DNA of 64,000 nt from Pelagibius sp. Alg239-R121 (GTDB lineage Bacteria; Pseudomonadota; Alphaproteobacteria; Kiloniellales; Kiloniellaceae), in assembly GCF_947331435.1 (NCBI RefSeq), contig NZ_CAMZOF010000006.1, positions 310,001 to 374,000 of the forward strand. Direction: 5' to 3'. Made by a program: the position numbers and the translations under genes. Every line of letters begins with the position of its first letter. The first letter of the stretch is position 1. Under the pieces are notes generated by a model that made no database searches, was not told where the DNA came from, and saw only the letters and a list, made by a program, of their open reading frames with translations. This document shows, piece after piece, positions 1 to 9,084 of this stretch.

Positions 1-1
1 G

Positions 2-1054
2 AAAGTTCCGCTTCTGGCGCCTGATCTCAACCGCTCCAATGCAGATTTCAACGTAGAGGTCATGGAGGACGGCAAGAAGGCCGTGCGCTACGCCCTGGCG
101 GCCGTGAAGAACGTTGGCGGTGCGGCCATGCAGAGTGTGGTGGCCGAGCGCGAAACATCGGGTAACTTCAAGGACATCGCGGATTTTGCCAATCGGGTGG
201 ATTGCCGCGCAGTCAATAAGCGCCAGATTGAGAACCTGGCATCGGCTGGCGGCTTCGATTCAATCCTGGCGAACCGGCACAAAGTCTTTACGGGTGCGGA
301 TATCGTGATGCGCCATGCGGTCGTTGCGGCCAGCGAGCGGGAGAGCGCGCAGGTAAGCTTATTCGGCGACGGCGCAGGGGCCGTGGTTAATGCGCTTACC
401 TTGCCGGATCTTCCGGATTGGCCCGAGATGGAACGTCTGAAGCGCGAGTTCGATGCCATCGGCTTTTACCTCTCGGCCCACCCTCTGGACGCTTACAAAA
501 AGATTTTGGAGCGCCTGCGGACCAAATCGGCCGCTGAGCTGGTCGTTCAGGCAAAACGCCGCGATGCAGGTATCCTCCGCATGGCGGGAATTGTAATCGG
601 CAAGCAGGAGCGGATGTCACAGCGGGGCAATCGCTTTGCCTTTGTGCAGCTATCCGATGCGACCGGCGTGATAGAGGTCATGCTGTTCTCCGAAATTCTT
701 CAGGCATCGCGTGAGCTTCTGGATTCCGGCGAGCCTCTGATCGTGACCATGACGGCCGACTCGCGAGAAGGCGAGGATCCTCGCTTTCTGGGGCAGGCCA
801 TACGCCTTCTGGATGAGGCCGCGGCGCAGACCGATGCTGGCTTAAAGCTTTATATGAACGATGATAAGCCATTGGAAAACCTCAAGTCTGTCCTTGAACG
901 ACAGGCAGCGAGAGGTAAGGGACGGGTATCTCTGGTTCTGGATCTCGAGGATGGGCAGGAACTCGAGATGGAGCTTCCAGGGGCCTATCAGATTTCTCCT
1001 CTGGTCCGGCAGGCAATTAAAGCCATCCCCGGCTTGATCGTTGAGGACGTCTGA
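2..1054 (+). CDS. dnaE: DNA polymerase III alpha subunit, C-terminal part (5' truncated by window)
   Basis: This is the last 350 residues of the catalytic subunit of the replicative DNA polymerase; the frame is open to base 2, so the gene starts before the window. The fragment begins in the palm-to-HhH region (AVRYALAAVKNVG), continues through the IGFYLSAHPLD segment (fragment residues 153-163) that DnaE proteins share, and then the OB-fold (about 188-280, GIVIGKQERMSQRGN onward), which binds single-stranded template. The end, at VEDV, is a normal DnaE C-terminus. The next gene is rpsB, 200 bp downstream and apparently separately expressed. Identity is clear from length, order of motifs and the alphaproteobacterial dnaE-rpsB neighbourhood. 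Confidence 0.95.
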   Translation, partial: KVPLLAPDLNRSNADFNVEVMEDGKKAVRYALAAVKNVGGAAMQSVVAERETSGNFKDIADFANRVDCRAVNKRQIENLASAGGFDSILANRHKVFTGADIVMRHAVVAASERESAQVSLFGDGAGAVVNALTLPDLPDWPEMERLKREFDAIGFYLSAHPLDAYKKILERLRTKSAAELVVQAKRRDAGILRMAGIVIGKQERMSQRGNRFAFVQLSDATGVIEVMLFSEILQASRELLDSGEPLIVTMTADSREGEDPRFLGQAIRLLDEAAAQTDAGLKLYMNDDKPLENLKSVLERQAARGKGRVSLVLDLEDGQELEMELPGAYQISPLVRQAIKAIPGLIVEDV

Positions 1055-1254
1055 CGGCCTGTTGCCCTGGCGCGGCAAGATCGTCGATTTAGCCTGAATT
1101 TCACTTGCAATTGGCTGTCTGCGGGGCTATCACCCCGCTCAACAGCAACACACACGTGGGTTTTGCGGAGGCTGGGGAGAAATCCCGGTCTTCGATCTGG
1201 TGTCCGGATAGTCCGGATGAACGGCCCACGGAGGTAGAACCGGAGAAAGTTTTT

Positions 1255-2163
1255 ATGGCGCTTCCGACATTCACAATGCGTCAGCTGCTCGAAGCTGGCG
1301 TTCATTTTGGTCACACCACCCGTCGTTGGAATCCAAAGATGTCCCCATACATCTTTGGCGAAAGAAACGGCATTCATATCATTGACTTGGAGCAGACTGT
1401 TCCTTTGCTGCATCGGGGCCTTGCCTTCGTGCGCGAAGTCGTAGCAGGCGGCGGCCGGGTTCTGTTCGTCGGCACCAAGCGTCAGGCCAGCGAGCGCGTC
1501 GCTGATACGGCCAAGCGCTGCGGCCAGTACTACGTCAACCATCGCTGGCTCGGCGGCATGCTGACCAACTGGAAGACCATCTCCCTGTCGATCCGCCGTT
1601 TGCGCGAAGTTGAGACGCGGCTGGTCGAAGCTCAGAGCGGTCTGACCAAAAAAGAACTCCTTAATCTCACCCGTGAGCGCGACAAGCTTGAGCGTGCGCT
1701 TGGCGGCATTAAGGAAATGGGTGGTCTTCCCGACGTGATCGTCGTGATCGACACCAACAAGGAACACATTGCGATCGCCGAGGCCAACACGCTGAATATT
1801 CCGGTGGTCGGCATCCTCGATTCCAACTCCAGCCCGGACAACATCACCTTCCCGATCCCGGGTAACGACGATGCGATCCGCGCAATCAGCCTCTACTGCG
1901 ACCTGATGGCCGAGAGCGTTCTCGACGGTATTCAGCAGGAACTGACGGCAAGCGGTACGGATATCGGTGCTGCCGAAGAGGCGCCGGTTGAGAAACTGCC
2001 TGAAGCCGCTGCCCCTGAAGCCGCTGCCCCCGAGGCCGCTGCTGAGGCTCCCGCCGCTGAAGCCCCAGCTGCCGAAGCTGCTGCACCGGCGGAAGCCGCT
2101 GCTGAAGCTCCCGCTGCAGAGGCCGCTGAAAAGGCTGAGCCCGAGCAGGCTGCTCAGGCTTAA
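1255..2163 (+). CDS. rpsB: 30S ribosomal protein S2, with Ala/Glu/Pro tail
   Basis: Component of the small ribosomal subunit (302 aa). The body (residues 1-about 240) is typical S2: [20 protein letters not shown], then RRWNPKM, then the GTKRQA and [13 protein letters not shown] blocks. I chose ATG 1255 because the S2 family starts here and GGAGAAAG lies just upstream; the reading frame stays open for another 50 codons upstream, but that part does not look like protein. The last about 50 residues are a low-complexity Ala/Glu/Pro tail built from imperfect APEA/AEAPA repeats, so the protein is longer than the E. coli one (241 aa). Tails of this kind are seen in other alphaproteobacterial S2 proteins. 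It is followed by tsf, as in most bacteria. Confidence 0.97.
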   Translation: MALPTFTMRQLLEAGVHFGHTTRRWNPKMSPYIFGERNGIHIIDLEQTVPLLHRGLAFVREVVAGGGRVLFVGTKRQASERVADTAKRCGQYYVNHRWLGGMLTNWKTISLSIRRLREVETRLVEAQSGLTKKELLNLTRERDKLERALGGIKEMGGLPDVIVVIDTNKEHIAIAEANTLNIPVVGILDSNSSPDNITFPIPGNDDAIRAISLYCDLMAESVLDGIQQELTASGTDIGAAEEAPVEKLPEAAAPEAAAPEAAAEAPAAEAPAAEAAAPAEAAAEAPAAEAAEKAEPEQAAQA

Positions 2164-2186
2164 CATTCCCGCCATCAGTGAGTTCA

Positions 2187-2211
2187 GAACGGCGGCAATT
2201 GGCCGCCGTTC
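2187..2211 (+). terminator. Hairpin between rpsB and tsf (attenuator/partial terminator)
   Basis: GAACGGCGGC (2187-2196) pairs perfectly with GCCGCCGTTC (2202-2211) over 10 bp with a 5-nt loop. The following bases are TTATAAAA rather than a clean T-run, so it may only reduce read-through into tsf or protect the rpsB transcript end. An rpsB-tsf hairpin with partial termination is known in E. coli; its function here is inferred. Confidence 0.6.
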
Positions 2212-2259
2212 TTATAAAAACCACTTCTTACCACTCTGTTATTCGGAAAGACGATCACC

Positions 2260-3186
2260 ATGACCCAGATTACCGCAGCGCTCGTGAAAGAACTTCGCGA
2301 GTCGTCAGGCGCCGGCATGATGGACTGCAAAAAGGCGCTGACCGAGACGTCCGGCGACCTGGATGCCGCTGTCGATTGGCTCCGCAAAAAAGGCTTGGCG
2401 GCTGCTGCCAAAAAGGCCGGCCGGGTGGCATCAGAAGGTCTTGTCGGTGTAGCATCGGAAGGCACCAGCGGTGCCGTGGTTGAGGTCAACGCGGAAACCG
2501 ACTTCGTTGCCCGTAACGATAGCTTCCAGGGTTTTGTGAGCACCTGTGCCACCATGGCTCTGAACGCCGGCGGCAATCTCGATACGTTGCTTGCAGCCAG
2601 TTATCCCGACAGCGGCGCAGTCCTCTCCGACCAGCTTACGACCATGATCGCCAAGATCGGCGAGAACATGTCGATCCGCCGTACCGCGCAGTTCTCGGTC
2701 GAAAGCGGTGTCGTGTCCTCTTACGTGCACAATCAGATCGTGCCCGGTCTCGGTAAGATCGGTGTGCTGGTTGCTCTGGAATCGACCGGCGACACTGCCA
2801 AGCTCGCGGCCCTCGGCAAGCAGTTGGCCATGCATGTTGCGGCTGCTCATCCGCAGGCCCTCGACAAGGGTGACGTCGATGCCTCGTCCCTGGACCGTGA
2901 GCGTGAAGTGCTGAGCGATCAGGCACGGGCCAGCGGTAAGCCTGAAGAGATCATTGCCAAGATGGTCGAAGGCCGCCTGCGCAAGTACTACGAGGAGGTT
3001 TGCCTCCTGGAGCAGACTTATGTGATCGATGGCGAGACCAAAGTCCGTAAGGTAGTTGAGAACGCAGCCAATGACGTCGGTGCACCGGTGAAGCTTACCG
3101 GCTTTGCACGCTTCCAGCTCGGTGAAGGCATCGAGAAAGAAGAGGCCGACTTCGCTGCTGAGGTTGCTGCCACGCTTGGCGGCTGA
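2260..3186 (+). CDS. tsf: Elongation factor Ts
   Basis: Guanine-nucleotide exchange factor that releases GDP from EF-Tu during translation. The 308-residue protein has the N-terminal UBA-like domain (residues 1-55, with [19 protein letters not shown]), the conserved TDFVARND motif at about residues 80-87 that contacts EF-Tu, and the two dimerisation subdomains, ending in the FARFQLGEG block. The ATG at 2260 follows a GGAAAG ribosome-binding site. It lies 96 bp after rpsB, behind the intergenic hairpin. Confidence 0.97.
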   Translation: MTQITAALVKELRESSGAGMMDCKKALTETSGDLDAAVDWLRKKGLAAAAKKAGRVASEGLVGVASEGTSGAVVEVNAETDFVARNDSFQGFVSTCATMALNAGGNLDTLLAASYPDSGAVLSDQLTTMIAKIGENMSIRRTAQFSVESGVVSSYVHNQIVPGLGKIGVLVALESTGDTAKLAALGKQLAMHVAAAHPQALDKGDVDASSLDREREVLSDQARASGKPEEIIAKMVEGRLRKYYEEVCLLEQTYVIDGETKVRKVVENAANDVGAPVKLTGFARFQLGEGIEKEEADFAAEVAATLGG

Positions 3187-3651
3187 TCGGATGCGCATGA
3201 ACCGCGTGTTCATGCTGCCGATAGATTTTTTCAAGGCTGGTCGGAATTGATCCGACAGCCTTGGATCGTCTTCTTGAGTTGAAGTCAGGAAGAGGGCCTC
3301 TGTGCTGATTTGCACGGGGGTTTTGCGTGAGGCTGATAATTGAACGAAACGGCGCTTAGGGGTTTCGCGATGCGGTATAGTTTCGTGTATTATGCGCCGT
3401 CTTGCCGATTCGTCGCCTCATGTTGGACGTATTCGCCTGTCACTTAGTCTGGCCGGGCCATTGGTCGGACCAGAAGCGGCAGCCGGTCCAATTCATCTGG
3501 CCGGAGCGGTGCGGGCGTAATGACCTGAAGCGTTCTTGGCGATAGAGTGCGACGGAGAGGCTGATTTTCGCTTTTCTTTGACTAAAAGAGACGCGATCAG
3601 ACTCGATAAAACAACGCCGGGGCAATACCCCCGACCCGATAAGGAGATCCC
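3187..3651. other. Intergenic region between tsf and pyrH
   Basis: 465 bp with no convincing gene. After the tsf hairpin it has a GC-rich stretch with repeated CTGGCCGG (around 3449 and 3498). A TTGACT hexamer at 3578-3583 could be the -35 element of a pyrH promoter, but the only TA-rich partner (TCGATA, 3603-3608) is 19 bp away, so the promoter is weakly supported. A strong Shine-Dalgarno (AAGGAG) directly precedes pyrH. Confidence 0.4.
3195..3231 (+). terminator. Possible terminator after tsf
   Basis: GCATGAAC (3195-3202) and GTTCATGC (3208-3215) form an 8-bp perfect stem with a 5-nt loop just after the tsf stop. A run of six T (3226-3231) follows about 10 bases later, further away than in a standard intrinsic terminator, so the call is tentative. 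Confidence 0.4.
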
Positions 3652-4380
3652 ATGGCCGACAGTCCGAAATACAAGCGCGTAATGCTTAAGATTTCGGGAG
3701 AGGCCCTTATGGGGTCGCGGGAATACGGGTTGGATCCGGCGACGGTCGATCAGATCGCTGGCGACGTGCGTGACGTCAATCAACTGGGGATCGAGGTTTG
3801 CCTGGTCGTCGGCGGCGGAAACATCTTCCGGGGGCTGTCCGGCGCAGCGGCTGGAATGGAACGCTCGACCGCTGACTACATGGGAATGCTGGCGACGGTC
3901 ATCAACTCGCTGGCACTGCAGAACGCTCTAGAGAAGCTCGATGTGGACACGCGCGTGCTGTCGGCCATTCCCATGGCGACCGTTGCAGAACCCTATATCC
4001 GGCGCCGTGCCGTGCGGCATATGGAAAAGGGACGGGTGGTTATTTTCGGGGCCGGAACCGGTAATCCTTTCTTCACGACAGACACTGCGGCGGCTTTGCG
4101 CGCTTCGGAAATGAGCTGCGACATTTTGCTTAAGGGCACCAAGGTCGACGGCGTCTACGATGCCGATCCCGTGACTGTTCCCGACGCCAAACGCTATGAC
4201 TGCTTGACCTACATGCAGGTTCTGACTCAGGATTTGGGTGTAATGGATCACTCCGCCATTTCCCTGGCGCGGGAAAACTCGATTCCGATTGCGGTCTTTT
4301 CGATTTACCAGCCGGGGGCCTTTGCAGAAGTGCTCCACGGAAATGGCAGATTCACCATCGTTCGGCATGATTGTGCATAG
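3652..4380 (+). CDS. pyrH: Uridylate kinase (UMP kinase)
   Basis: Phosphorylates UMP to UDP with ATP in the cytoplasm, the committed step from de novo UMP to all other pyrimidine nucleotides. The 242-aa protein belongs to the amino-acid-kinase fold: KISGEAL at residues 13-19, the glycine-rich GGGNIFRG loop at about 54-61, and the [17 protein letters not shown] segment that binds UMP. The ATG at 3652 has an AAGGAGATCCC leader. It is the first gene of the pyrH-frr-uppS-cdsA-dxr-rseP-bamA run, in the usual bacterial order. Confidence 0.97.
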   Translation: MADSPKYKRVMLKISGEALMGSREYGLDPATVDQIAGDVRDVNQLGIEVCLVVGGGNIFRGLSGAAAGMERSTADYMGMLATVINSLALQNALEKLDVDTRVLSAIPMATVAEPYIRRRAVRHMEKGRVVIFGAGTGNPFFTTDTAAALRASEMSCDILLKGTKVDGVYDADPVTVPDAKRYDCLTYMQVLTQDLGVMDHSAISLARENSIPIAVFSIYQPGAFAEVLHGNGRFTIVRHDCA

Positions 4381-4393
4381 TGAGGTATAAGCC

Positions 4394-4954
4394 GTGTCAC
4401 AGGATCCAGATCTAAGCGATATACAACGCCGCATGGACGGGGCGCTGGAGGCCCTTCGCAAAGAGTTCGTCGGTCTCCGCACCGGCCGGGCCTCGGTCGG
4501 GCTGCTGGAGCCAATTATGGTCGAGGCCTATGGCTCCTCGATGCCGATCAACCAGGTTGGGACGATCGGTGTCCCCGAGGCGCGGATGCTGACCGTCCAG
4601 GTCTGGGACCGTTCCATGGTCGGCGCTGTTGAGAAGGCGATTCGCGAATCGGGGCTCGGCCTGAACCCCTCGCCGGATGGCCAGCTAGTGCGTGTGCCGA
4701 TTCCTCCCTTGTCGGAAGAACGGCGCGTCGAGCTTTCCAAGATTGCGGGCAAATATGCGGAACAAGGCCGGGTGGCGGTCAGGAATGTCCGGCGTGACGG
4801 CATGGAAATGCTGAAGAAGATGGAAAAGGATGGCGATATTTCGCAGGATGAGCACCATCTTTGGAACGAAGAAATCCAGGACTTGACCGACCAGCACATC
4901 AAGCTGGTCGACGAGGCCCTTGCGCAAAAAGAGGAAGAGATCCTTCAGGTATAG
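4394..4954 (+). CDS. frr: Ribosome recycling factor
   Basis: Splits post-termination ribosomes together with EF-G. At 186 aa it has the family length; the long helical bundle and the C-terminal block ([29 protein letters not shown]) are characteristic. It starts with GTG at 4394, only 13 bp after the pyrH stop, with TGAGGT as ribosome-binding site overlapping the pyrH stop codon, so it is probably translated from the same message. Confidence 0.96.
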   Translation: MSQDPDLSDIQRRMDGALEALRKEFVGLRTGRASVGLLEPIMVEAYGSSMPINQVGTIGVPEARMLTVQVWDRSMVGAVEKAIRESGLGLNPSPDGQLVRVPIPPLSEERRVELSKIAGKYAEQGRVAVRNVRRDGMEMLKKMEKDGDISQDEHHLWNEEIQDLTDQHIKLVDEALAQKEEEILQV

Positions 4955-4992
4955 GGTCTAAACCGGTCATCTAGGGTCCCAGGCACAGCTCC

Positions 4993-5727
4993 ATGGATAC
5001 GCTGCAGTCATTCTCAGGTGAAAAGCCGACGCATATCGCCGTCATCATGGACGGCAACGGCCGCTGGGCCAATGCGCGCGGGCTGCCGCGTACGGCCGGA
5101 CACCGGCAGGGCGCCGAATCAGTGCGCCGTACGGTCAAGGCCGCGATGAAGCTGGGGATTCCCTACCTCACGCTTTATGGTTTTTCCTCGGAAAACTGGA
5201 GCCGTCCCATGGCCGAGGTCGAAGACCTCATGGGGCTGCTGCGGCGTTACCTGCGGAGCGAACTGGCGAAGTTTCACGAGAACGGAATCCGTCTTCAGGT
5301 GATCGGTCAGCGCGACCGTCTGCCCGGGGATATTGTGCGTCTGATCGAGGACGCGGAGAAGACCACCAAGGACAATGACCAACTGACCCTTGTCATGGCC
5401 CTCAGTTATGGCGGACGGCAGGATATTACGACGGCAGCCCGTCGTGTGGCCGAGGCCGTGGCGGCAGGCAAGATAAAGCCGGAGGAATTGGACGAAACCC
5501 GTTTTGGATCTTATCTTTGGACTGATGGTATTCCCGATCCGGACCTTCTGATCCGCACCTCGGGTGAGCAGAGAATCAGTAATTTTCTACTTTGGCAGTC
5601 GGCCTACAGCGAACTGGTGTTCGTTGAAAAGCTTTGGCCTGACTTCGATGAAGACGATCTGGCCGACGCAATCAGAGAATATCAACGGCGTGATCGGCGT
5701 TTCGGTGCGGCAGCTGACTCTGGATAG
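4993..5727 (+). CDS. uppS: Undecaprenyl diphosphate synthase
   Basis: Cis-prenyltransferase that extends farnesyl diphosphate to the C55 carrier lipid used for peptidoglycan and LPS assembly. The 244-aa sequence has the signature HIAVIMDGNGRWA (residues 14-26) with catalytic Asp20, then the YGFSSENWSRP segment and the C-terminal RTSGEQRISNFLLWQSAYSELVF block. It lies 38 bp after frr. Its last 38 bp overlap the start of cdsA. Confidence 0.96.
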   Translation: MDTLQSFSGEKPTHIAVIMDGNGRWANARGLPRTAGHRQGAESVRRTVKAAMKLGIPYLTLYGFSSENWSRPMAEVEDLMGLLRRYLRSELAKFHENGIRLQVIGQRDRLPGDIVRLIEDAEKTTKDNDQLTLVMALSYGGRQDITTAARRVAEAVAAGKIKPEELDETRFGSYLWTDGIPDPDLLIRTSGEQRISNFLLWQSAYSELVFVEKLWPDFDEDDLADAIREYQRRDRRFGAAADSG

Positions 5728-6547
5728 CCTGAGCCCCCTGACGCAGCGGGTTCTGGCAGCAGTTGTTTTAGCGCCACCGGTTCTGCTTGCCCTCTACTAC
5801 GGCTCTCCCTATAGCGATCTGCTCATGCTGCTGGCGTCCGGTATAGCCGCCTGGGAATGGGCGCGACTGTGCGGGCGCGGGCAGCTAAGTACTACAGGCT
5901 GGTTGGTCATCACTTCCGTTGTCGTCGCGGTCTTCACTGCAGCACTGGGATTCTACGCGATCGCTGCTTGGATTGTCGTCGTCGGCGCCATGGGGACGGC
6001 CGTGATGGCAGCGAACAAACAACATCCGTCGGTCTCCTGGCTGGTTGGCGGCGTGATTTATCTTTCCTGGGCTTTCATCTCTTTTATCTGGCTTCGCGAG
6101 ACGGAAAACCTCGGCTATGTGGGGATTTTTTGGCTGCTGTTCGTCGTCTGGGCTACGGATATCGGTGCCTATGTCGCAGGCCGGACGATCGGAGGGCCTA
6201 AGCTGGCGCCGCGTTTCAGCCCAAATAAAACCTGGGCTGGCTTGGTGGGCGGGGCAGTTGCCGCGGTTTTGGTCAGTGTCGGTGTTGGAATCTGGTTCAC
6301 TTCTAGCGGAATCCTCGCCTTGTTTCCCACACCTTGGGCGTTCTTGATTGGAGGCGCCGCTGTACTTGCTGTGATTTCTCAGGCCGGCGATCTTTTTGAA
6401 TCCCACCTGAAACGCCAGTTCGATGCCAAGGATTCAAGTAACGTCATACCCGGACACGGCGGTGTATTGGACCGGGTCGACGGATTGCTGGCCGCCAGCC
6501 TGGCCACTGCGGCATTTGTGTGGCTGGGTACGCAGGCGGGATTGTAG
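5690..6547 (+). CDS. cdsA: Phosphatidate cytidylyltransferase
   Basis: Makes CDP-diacylglycerol from phosphatidic acid and CTP, the entry point to phospholipid synthesis, in the inner membrane. Hydrophobic segments run through the whole protein, and the C-terminal signature (SQAGDLFESHLKRQFDAKDSSNVIPGHGGVLDRVDG, read in parts) is intact. There is no ATG near the expected N-terminus: the frame runs back inside uppS. The most likely starts are GTG 5690 (gives 285 aa, beginning V-I-G-V-S-V-R-Q) or GTG 5705. Both lie inside uppS, which suggests translational coupling. The start is uncertain; the function is not. Confidence 0.9.
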   Translation: MIGVSVRQLTLDSLSPLTQRVLAAVVLAPPVLLALYYGSPYSDLLMLLASGIAAWEWARLCGRGQLSTTGWLVITSVVVAVFTAALGFYAIAAWIVVVGAMGTAVMAANKQHPSVSWLVGGVIYLSWAFISFIWLRETENLGYVGIFWLLFVVWATDIGAYVAGRTIGGPKLAPRFSPNKTWAGLVGGAVAAVLVSVGVGIWFTSSGILALFPTPWAFLIGGAAVLAVISQAGDLFESHLKRQFDAKDSSNVIPGHGGVLDRVDGLLAASLATAAFVWLGTQAGL

Positions 6548-6586
6548 TATGTTGCGCGCAACGCCGAACAGCAGCCGAGAGCAGCT

Positions 6587-7792
6587 ATGACACCGTCACG
6601 GGCTTCATCAAATACGGCATTGCAACCCGAAACCGGCAAACGCAGAGTTTCCATCCTCGGTTCGACCGGATCTGTCGGCCAAAGTACGATCGATCTGATC
6701 GAGCGAAACCCGGAAAGCTTTGAAATCGTTGCCCTGACCGCAAACGGCAGCGCAGAGGCTCTGGCTGAACAGGCACGCCGTCTGGATGCGAAGTTGGCGG
6801 TGGTGGCCGATGAAAGCGCCTATGGGGCGCTGAAGGACGCGCTCTCCGGTAGCGGCATCGAAACGGCTGCCGGGCGCGACGCCCTAATCGCCGCCGCCGA
6901 AGTGCCTGCGGACTGGATCATGGCGGCGATCGTCGGTGCGGCGGGCATGGAACCAACTCTGGCCGCTATCCGCCAGGGCGTGGCGGTCGGCCTGGCGAAC
7001 AAAGAGACCCTGGTTTGCGCCGGCGCCTTGATGAAGGCGGAGATAAAGGCAAGCGGGACGACGCTGCTGCCGGTCGATTCAGAGCATAATGCGATTTTTC
7101 AGGTCCTTGATGCCGAACGGCGCAACACGGTCGAGCGCCTGATTTTAACGGCGTCCGGCGGCCCTTTCCGCACTTTCTCCAAGTCTGAGATGGCGGCAGT
7201 GACGCCGGCACAGGCTCTTGCGCATCCGAATTGGGACATGGGTGCCAAGATTTCGATCGATTCGGCAACCATGATGAACAAGGGGCTCGAACTGATCGAG
7301 GCGGTTCACCTGTTCGATATGCCGGAATCAAGCATCGATATCCTGGTGCATCCCCAGTCGGTCATCCACTCTATGGTCTCGTACGTGGATGGCTCGGTAC
7401 TCGCCCAACTGGGAATGCCGGATATGCGTACGCCTATTGCCTACAGTCTTGCCTGGCCTGAGCGGATGTCCGCGCCGGTCGACCGGCTGGATTTGACAAA
7501 AATTGCCGAACTCTCGTTCGAAGCGCCCGACCCGGAACGTTTTCCATCGTTGCGTCTGGCACGTGAGGCCTTGCGAAACGGCGGTGACGCCCCCACTATC
7601 TTAAATGCTGCCAATGAGATAGCGGTCGCCAGCTTCCTAAAAAACGCGATTGGATTTCTGGAAATCGCGGCGATTGTTGAAGAAACGCTGACAGGTCTGC
7701 CGAACGGCCAGTCGGCGTCGCTCGACGATGTGGTTTCCGTGGATGCAGCCGCGCGGCGCTACGCGCTCGGCCTGATCGAGCAGGCAGCGTAG
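6587..7792 (+). CDS. dxr: 1-deoxy-D-xylulose 5-phosphate reductoisomerase
   Basis: Second enzyme of the MEP pathway to isopentenyl diphosphate; it rearranges and reduces DXP with NADPH. The 401-aa protein has a slightly long N-terminus before the NADPH-binding loop ILGSTGSVGQST (residues 23-34), then the NKETLV segment, the metal-binding/active-site region SEHNAIFQ, and the ASGGPFR and MGAKISIDSATMMNKGLE blocks. It feeds uppS two genes upstream. ATG 6587 is used; a start a few residues inside is possible. Confidence 0.96.
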   Translation: MTPSRASSNTALQPETGKRRVSILGSTGSVGQSTIDLIERNPESFEIVALTANGSAEALAEQARRLDAKLAVVADESAYGALKDALSGSGIETAAGRDALIAAAEVPADWIMAAIVGAAGMEPTLAAIRQGVAVGLANKETLVCAGALMKAEIKASGTTLLPVDSEHNAIFQVLDAERRNTVERLILTASGGPFRTFSKSEMAAVTPAQALAHPNWDMGAKISIDSATMMNKGLELIEAVHLFDMPESSIDILVHPQSVIHSMVSYVDGSVLAQLGMPDMRTPIAYSLAWPERMSAPVDRLDLTKIAELSFEAPDPERFPSLRLAREALRNGGDAPTILNAANEIAVASFLKNAIGFLEIAAIVEETLTGLPNGQSASLDDVVSVDAAARRYALGLIEQAA

Positions 7793-7924
7793 ACCCGGGA
7801 CACGTTCAGGTGATCCCGGCTATCTAAATGAGGTCGAAAGACCTAAGTGGTAGAGTGCAGTTGACCGCCGTCACCGGAATTGTTCCGGCGCAGGCAAGGT
7901 GTTGGTTAATTCGGACGGAACGAT

Positions 7925-9025
7925 ATGGAATTTCTTAATGTGTTAACCGGGACGGTCTTTCCCTTTTTGGTTGTTCTGACCGTACTCGTCTTCGTTCACG
8001 AAATGGGCCATTACCTGATCGCTCGCAAGAACGGTGTCCGAGTTGAGGTCTTTTCGATCGGTTTCGGTCCGGAGATTTTCGGGTGGACGGATCGGGTCAA
8101 CACGCGCTGGAAATTTAGCCTGATCCCGTTGGGCGGCTACGTGAAGATGTTCGGCGATGCGGATGTCGCCAGTCGGCCCTCGGACGCCCCCATGACCGAG
8201 GAAGAGCGCCAGGTATCATTTCAGGCCAAACGCCTGGGGCAGCGCGCCTGGATTGTCGCAGGCGGGCCGCTGGCGAATTTCCTGCTCGCAATCGTCATCT
8301 TCGCCGGGCTTTTCATGTATATCGGACAGCCCTTCACGCCGGCGACGGTTGGTGAGGTCATTCCCGATTCGGCTGCAGCCGAGGCAGGGTTTCAGCCCGG
8401 TGACCGGATCATCCGGGTCGACGGCAGCGATGTTGAGCGCTTTGAAGAACTACAGACCATCGTTCAGCTAAGCGCAGGACGCGCGCTGGAGATTGACGTT
8501 CTGCGGGATGGCGCCGAAATCGGACTTACGGCCGCTCCCAAGCCGGCTACGCAGGAATCTTTCGGCAGCGAACAGCAGATCTGGCGACTCGGGATCAGCC
8601 GGAGCGGCGCTGAATACAAGCGCCATGATCCTTTGACTGCAGTTTGGCGTGCCACGCTCGAGACCGTCAGCGTTACCGGCAACACCCTGAAGGCAGTCGG
8701 CCAGATGATCACCGGCGACCGCAGTTCCAAAGAATTGGGCGGCCCTCTGCGAATCGCGCAGATGTCAGGGCAGGTCGCCGAATTCGGATTCCTCAATCTG
8801 TTGTCACTTTTGGCGATTCTCTCGGTCAACCTCGGTCTGATCAATCTCTTCCCCGTCCCCATGCTTGATGGCGGTCATCTCTTCTTTTACGCGATTGAGG
8901 CGCTGCGTGGACGACCACTGGGCGAGCGTGCGCAAGAATACGGTTTCCGTATCGGTCTGGCTCTGGTATTGAGCTTAATGGTCTTTGCGACGTGGAACGA
9001 CCTCGATCACTTTGGGTTGTTTTGA
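7925..9025 (+). CDS. rseP: RIP metalloprotease RseP (site-2 protease family)
   Basis: Inner-membrane zinc protease that cuts transmembrane segments of anti-sigma factors and of leftover signal peptides. The zinc-binding HEMGH motif is at residues 25-29 in the first membrane segment, and the third metal ligand sits in the C-terminal LDGGH motif (about 314-318). Between them is a PDZ domain (about residues 125-200, VIPDSAAAEAGFQPGDRI). Length (366 aa) is normal for alphaproteobacteria, which usually have one clear PDZ domain. It sits between dxr and bamA, its usual place. Confidence 0.95.
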   Translation: MEFLNVLTGTVFPFLVVLTVLVFVHEMGHYLIARKNGVRVEVFSIGFGPEIFGWTDRVNTRWKFSLIPLGGYVKMFGDADVASRPSDAPMTEEERQVSFQAKRLGQRAWIVAGGPLANFLLAIVIFAGLFMYIGQPFTPATVGEVIPDSAAAEAGFQPGDRIIRVDGSDVERFEELQTIVQLSAGRALEIDVLRDGAEIGLTAAPKPATQESFGSEQQIWRLGISRSGAEYKRHDPLTAVWRATLETVSVTGNTLKAVGQMITGDRSSKELGGPLRIAQMSGQVAEFGFLNLLSLLAILSVNLGLINLFPVPMLDGGHLFFYAIEALRGRPLGERAQEYGFRIGLALVLSLMVFATWNDLDHFGLF

Positions 9026-9084
9026 GGTATCTGGGTACATAGATCGGTTCTTCACCTAAGTAAGGTGTTCGGGGGTTTTGTAAC

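Noticed and set aside
988-2175. Long minus-strand frame (395 codons) opposite rpsB
   Set aside because: It is the mirror of the S2 gene and of its Ala/Glu/Pro repeats (giving Gly/Ser-rich nonsense); no ribosome-binding site or family.
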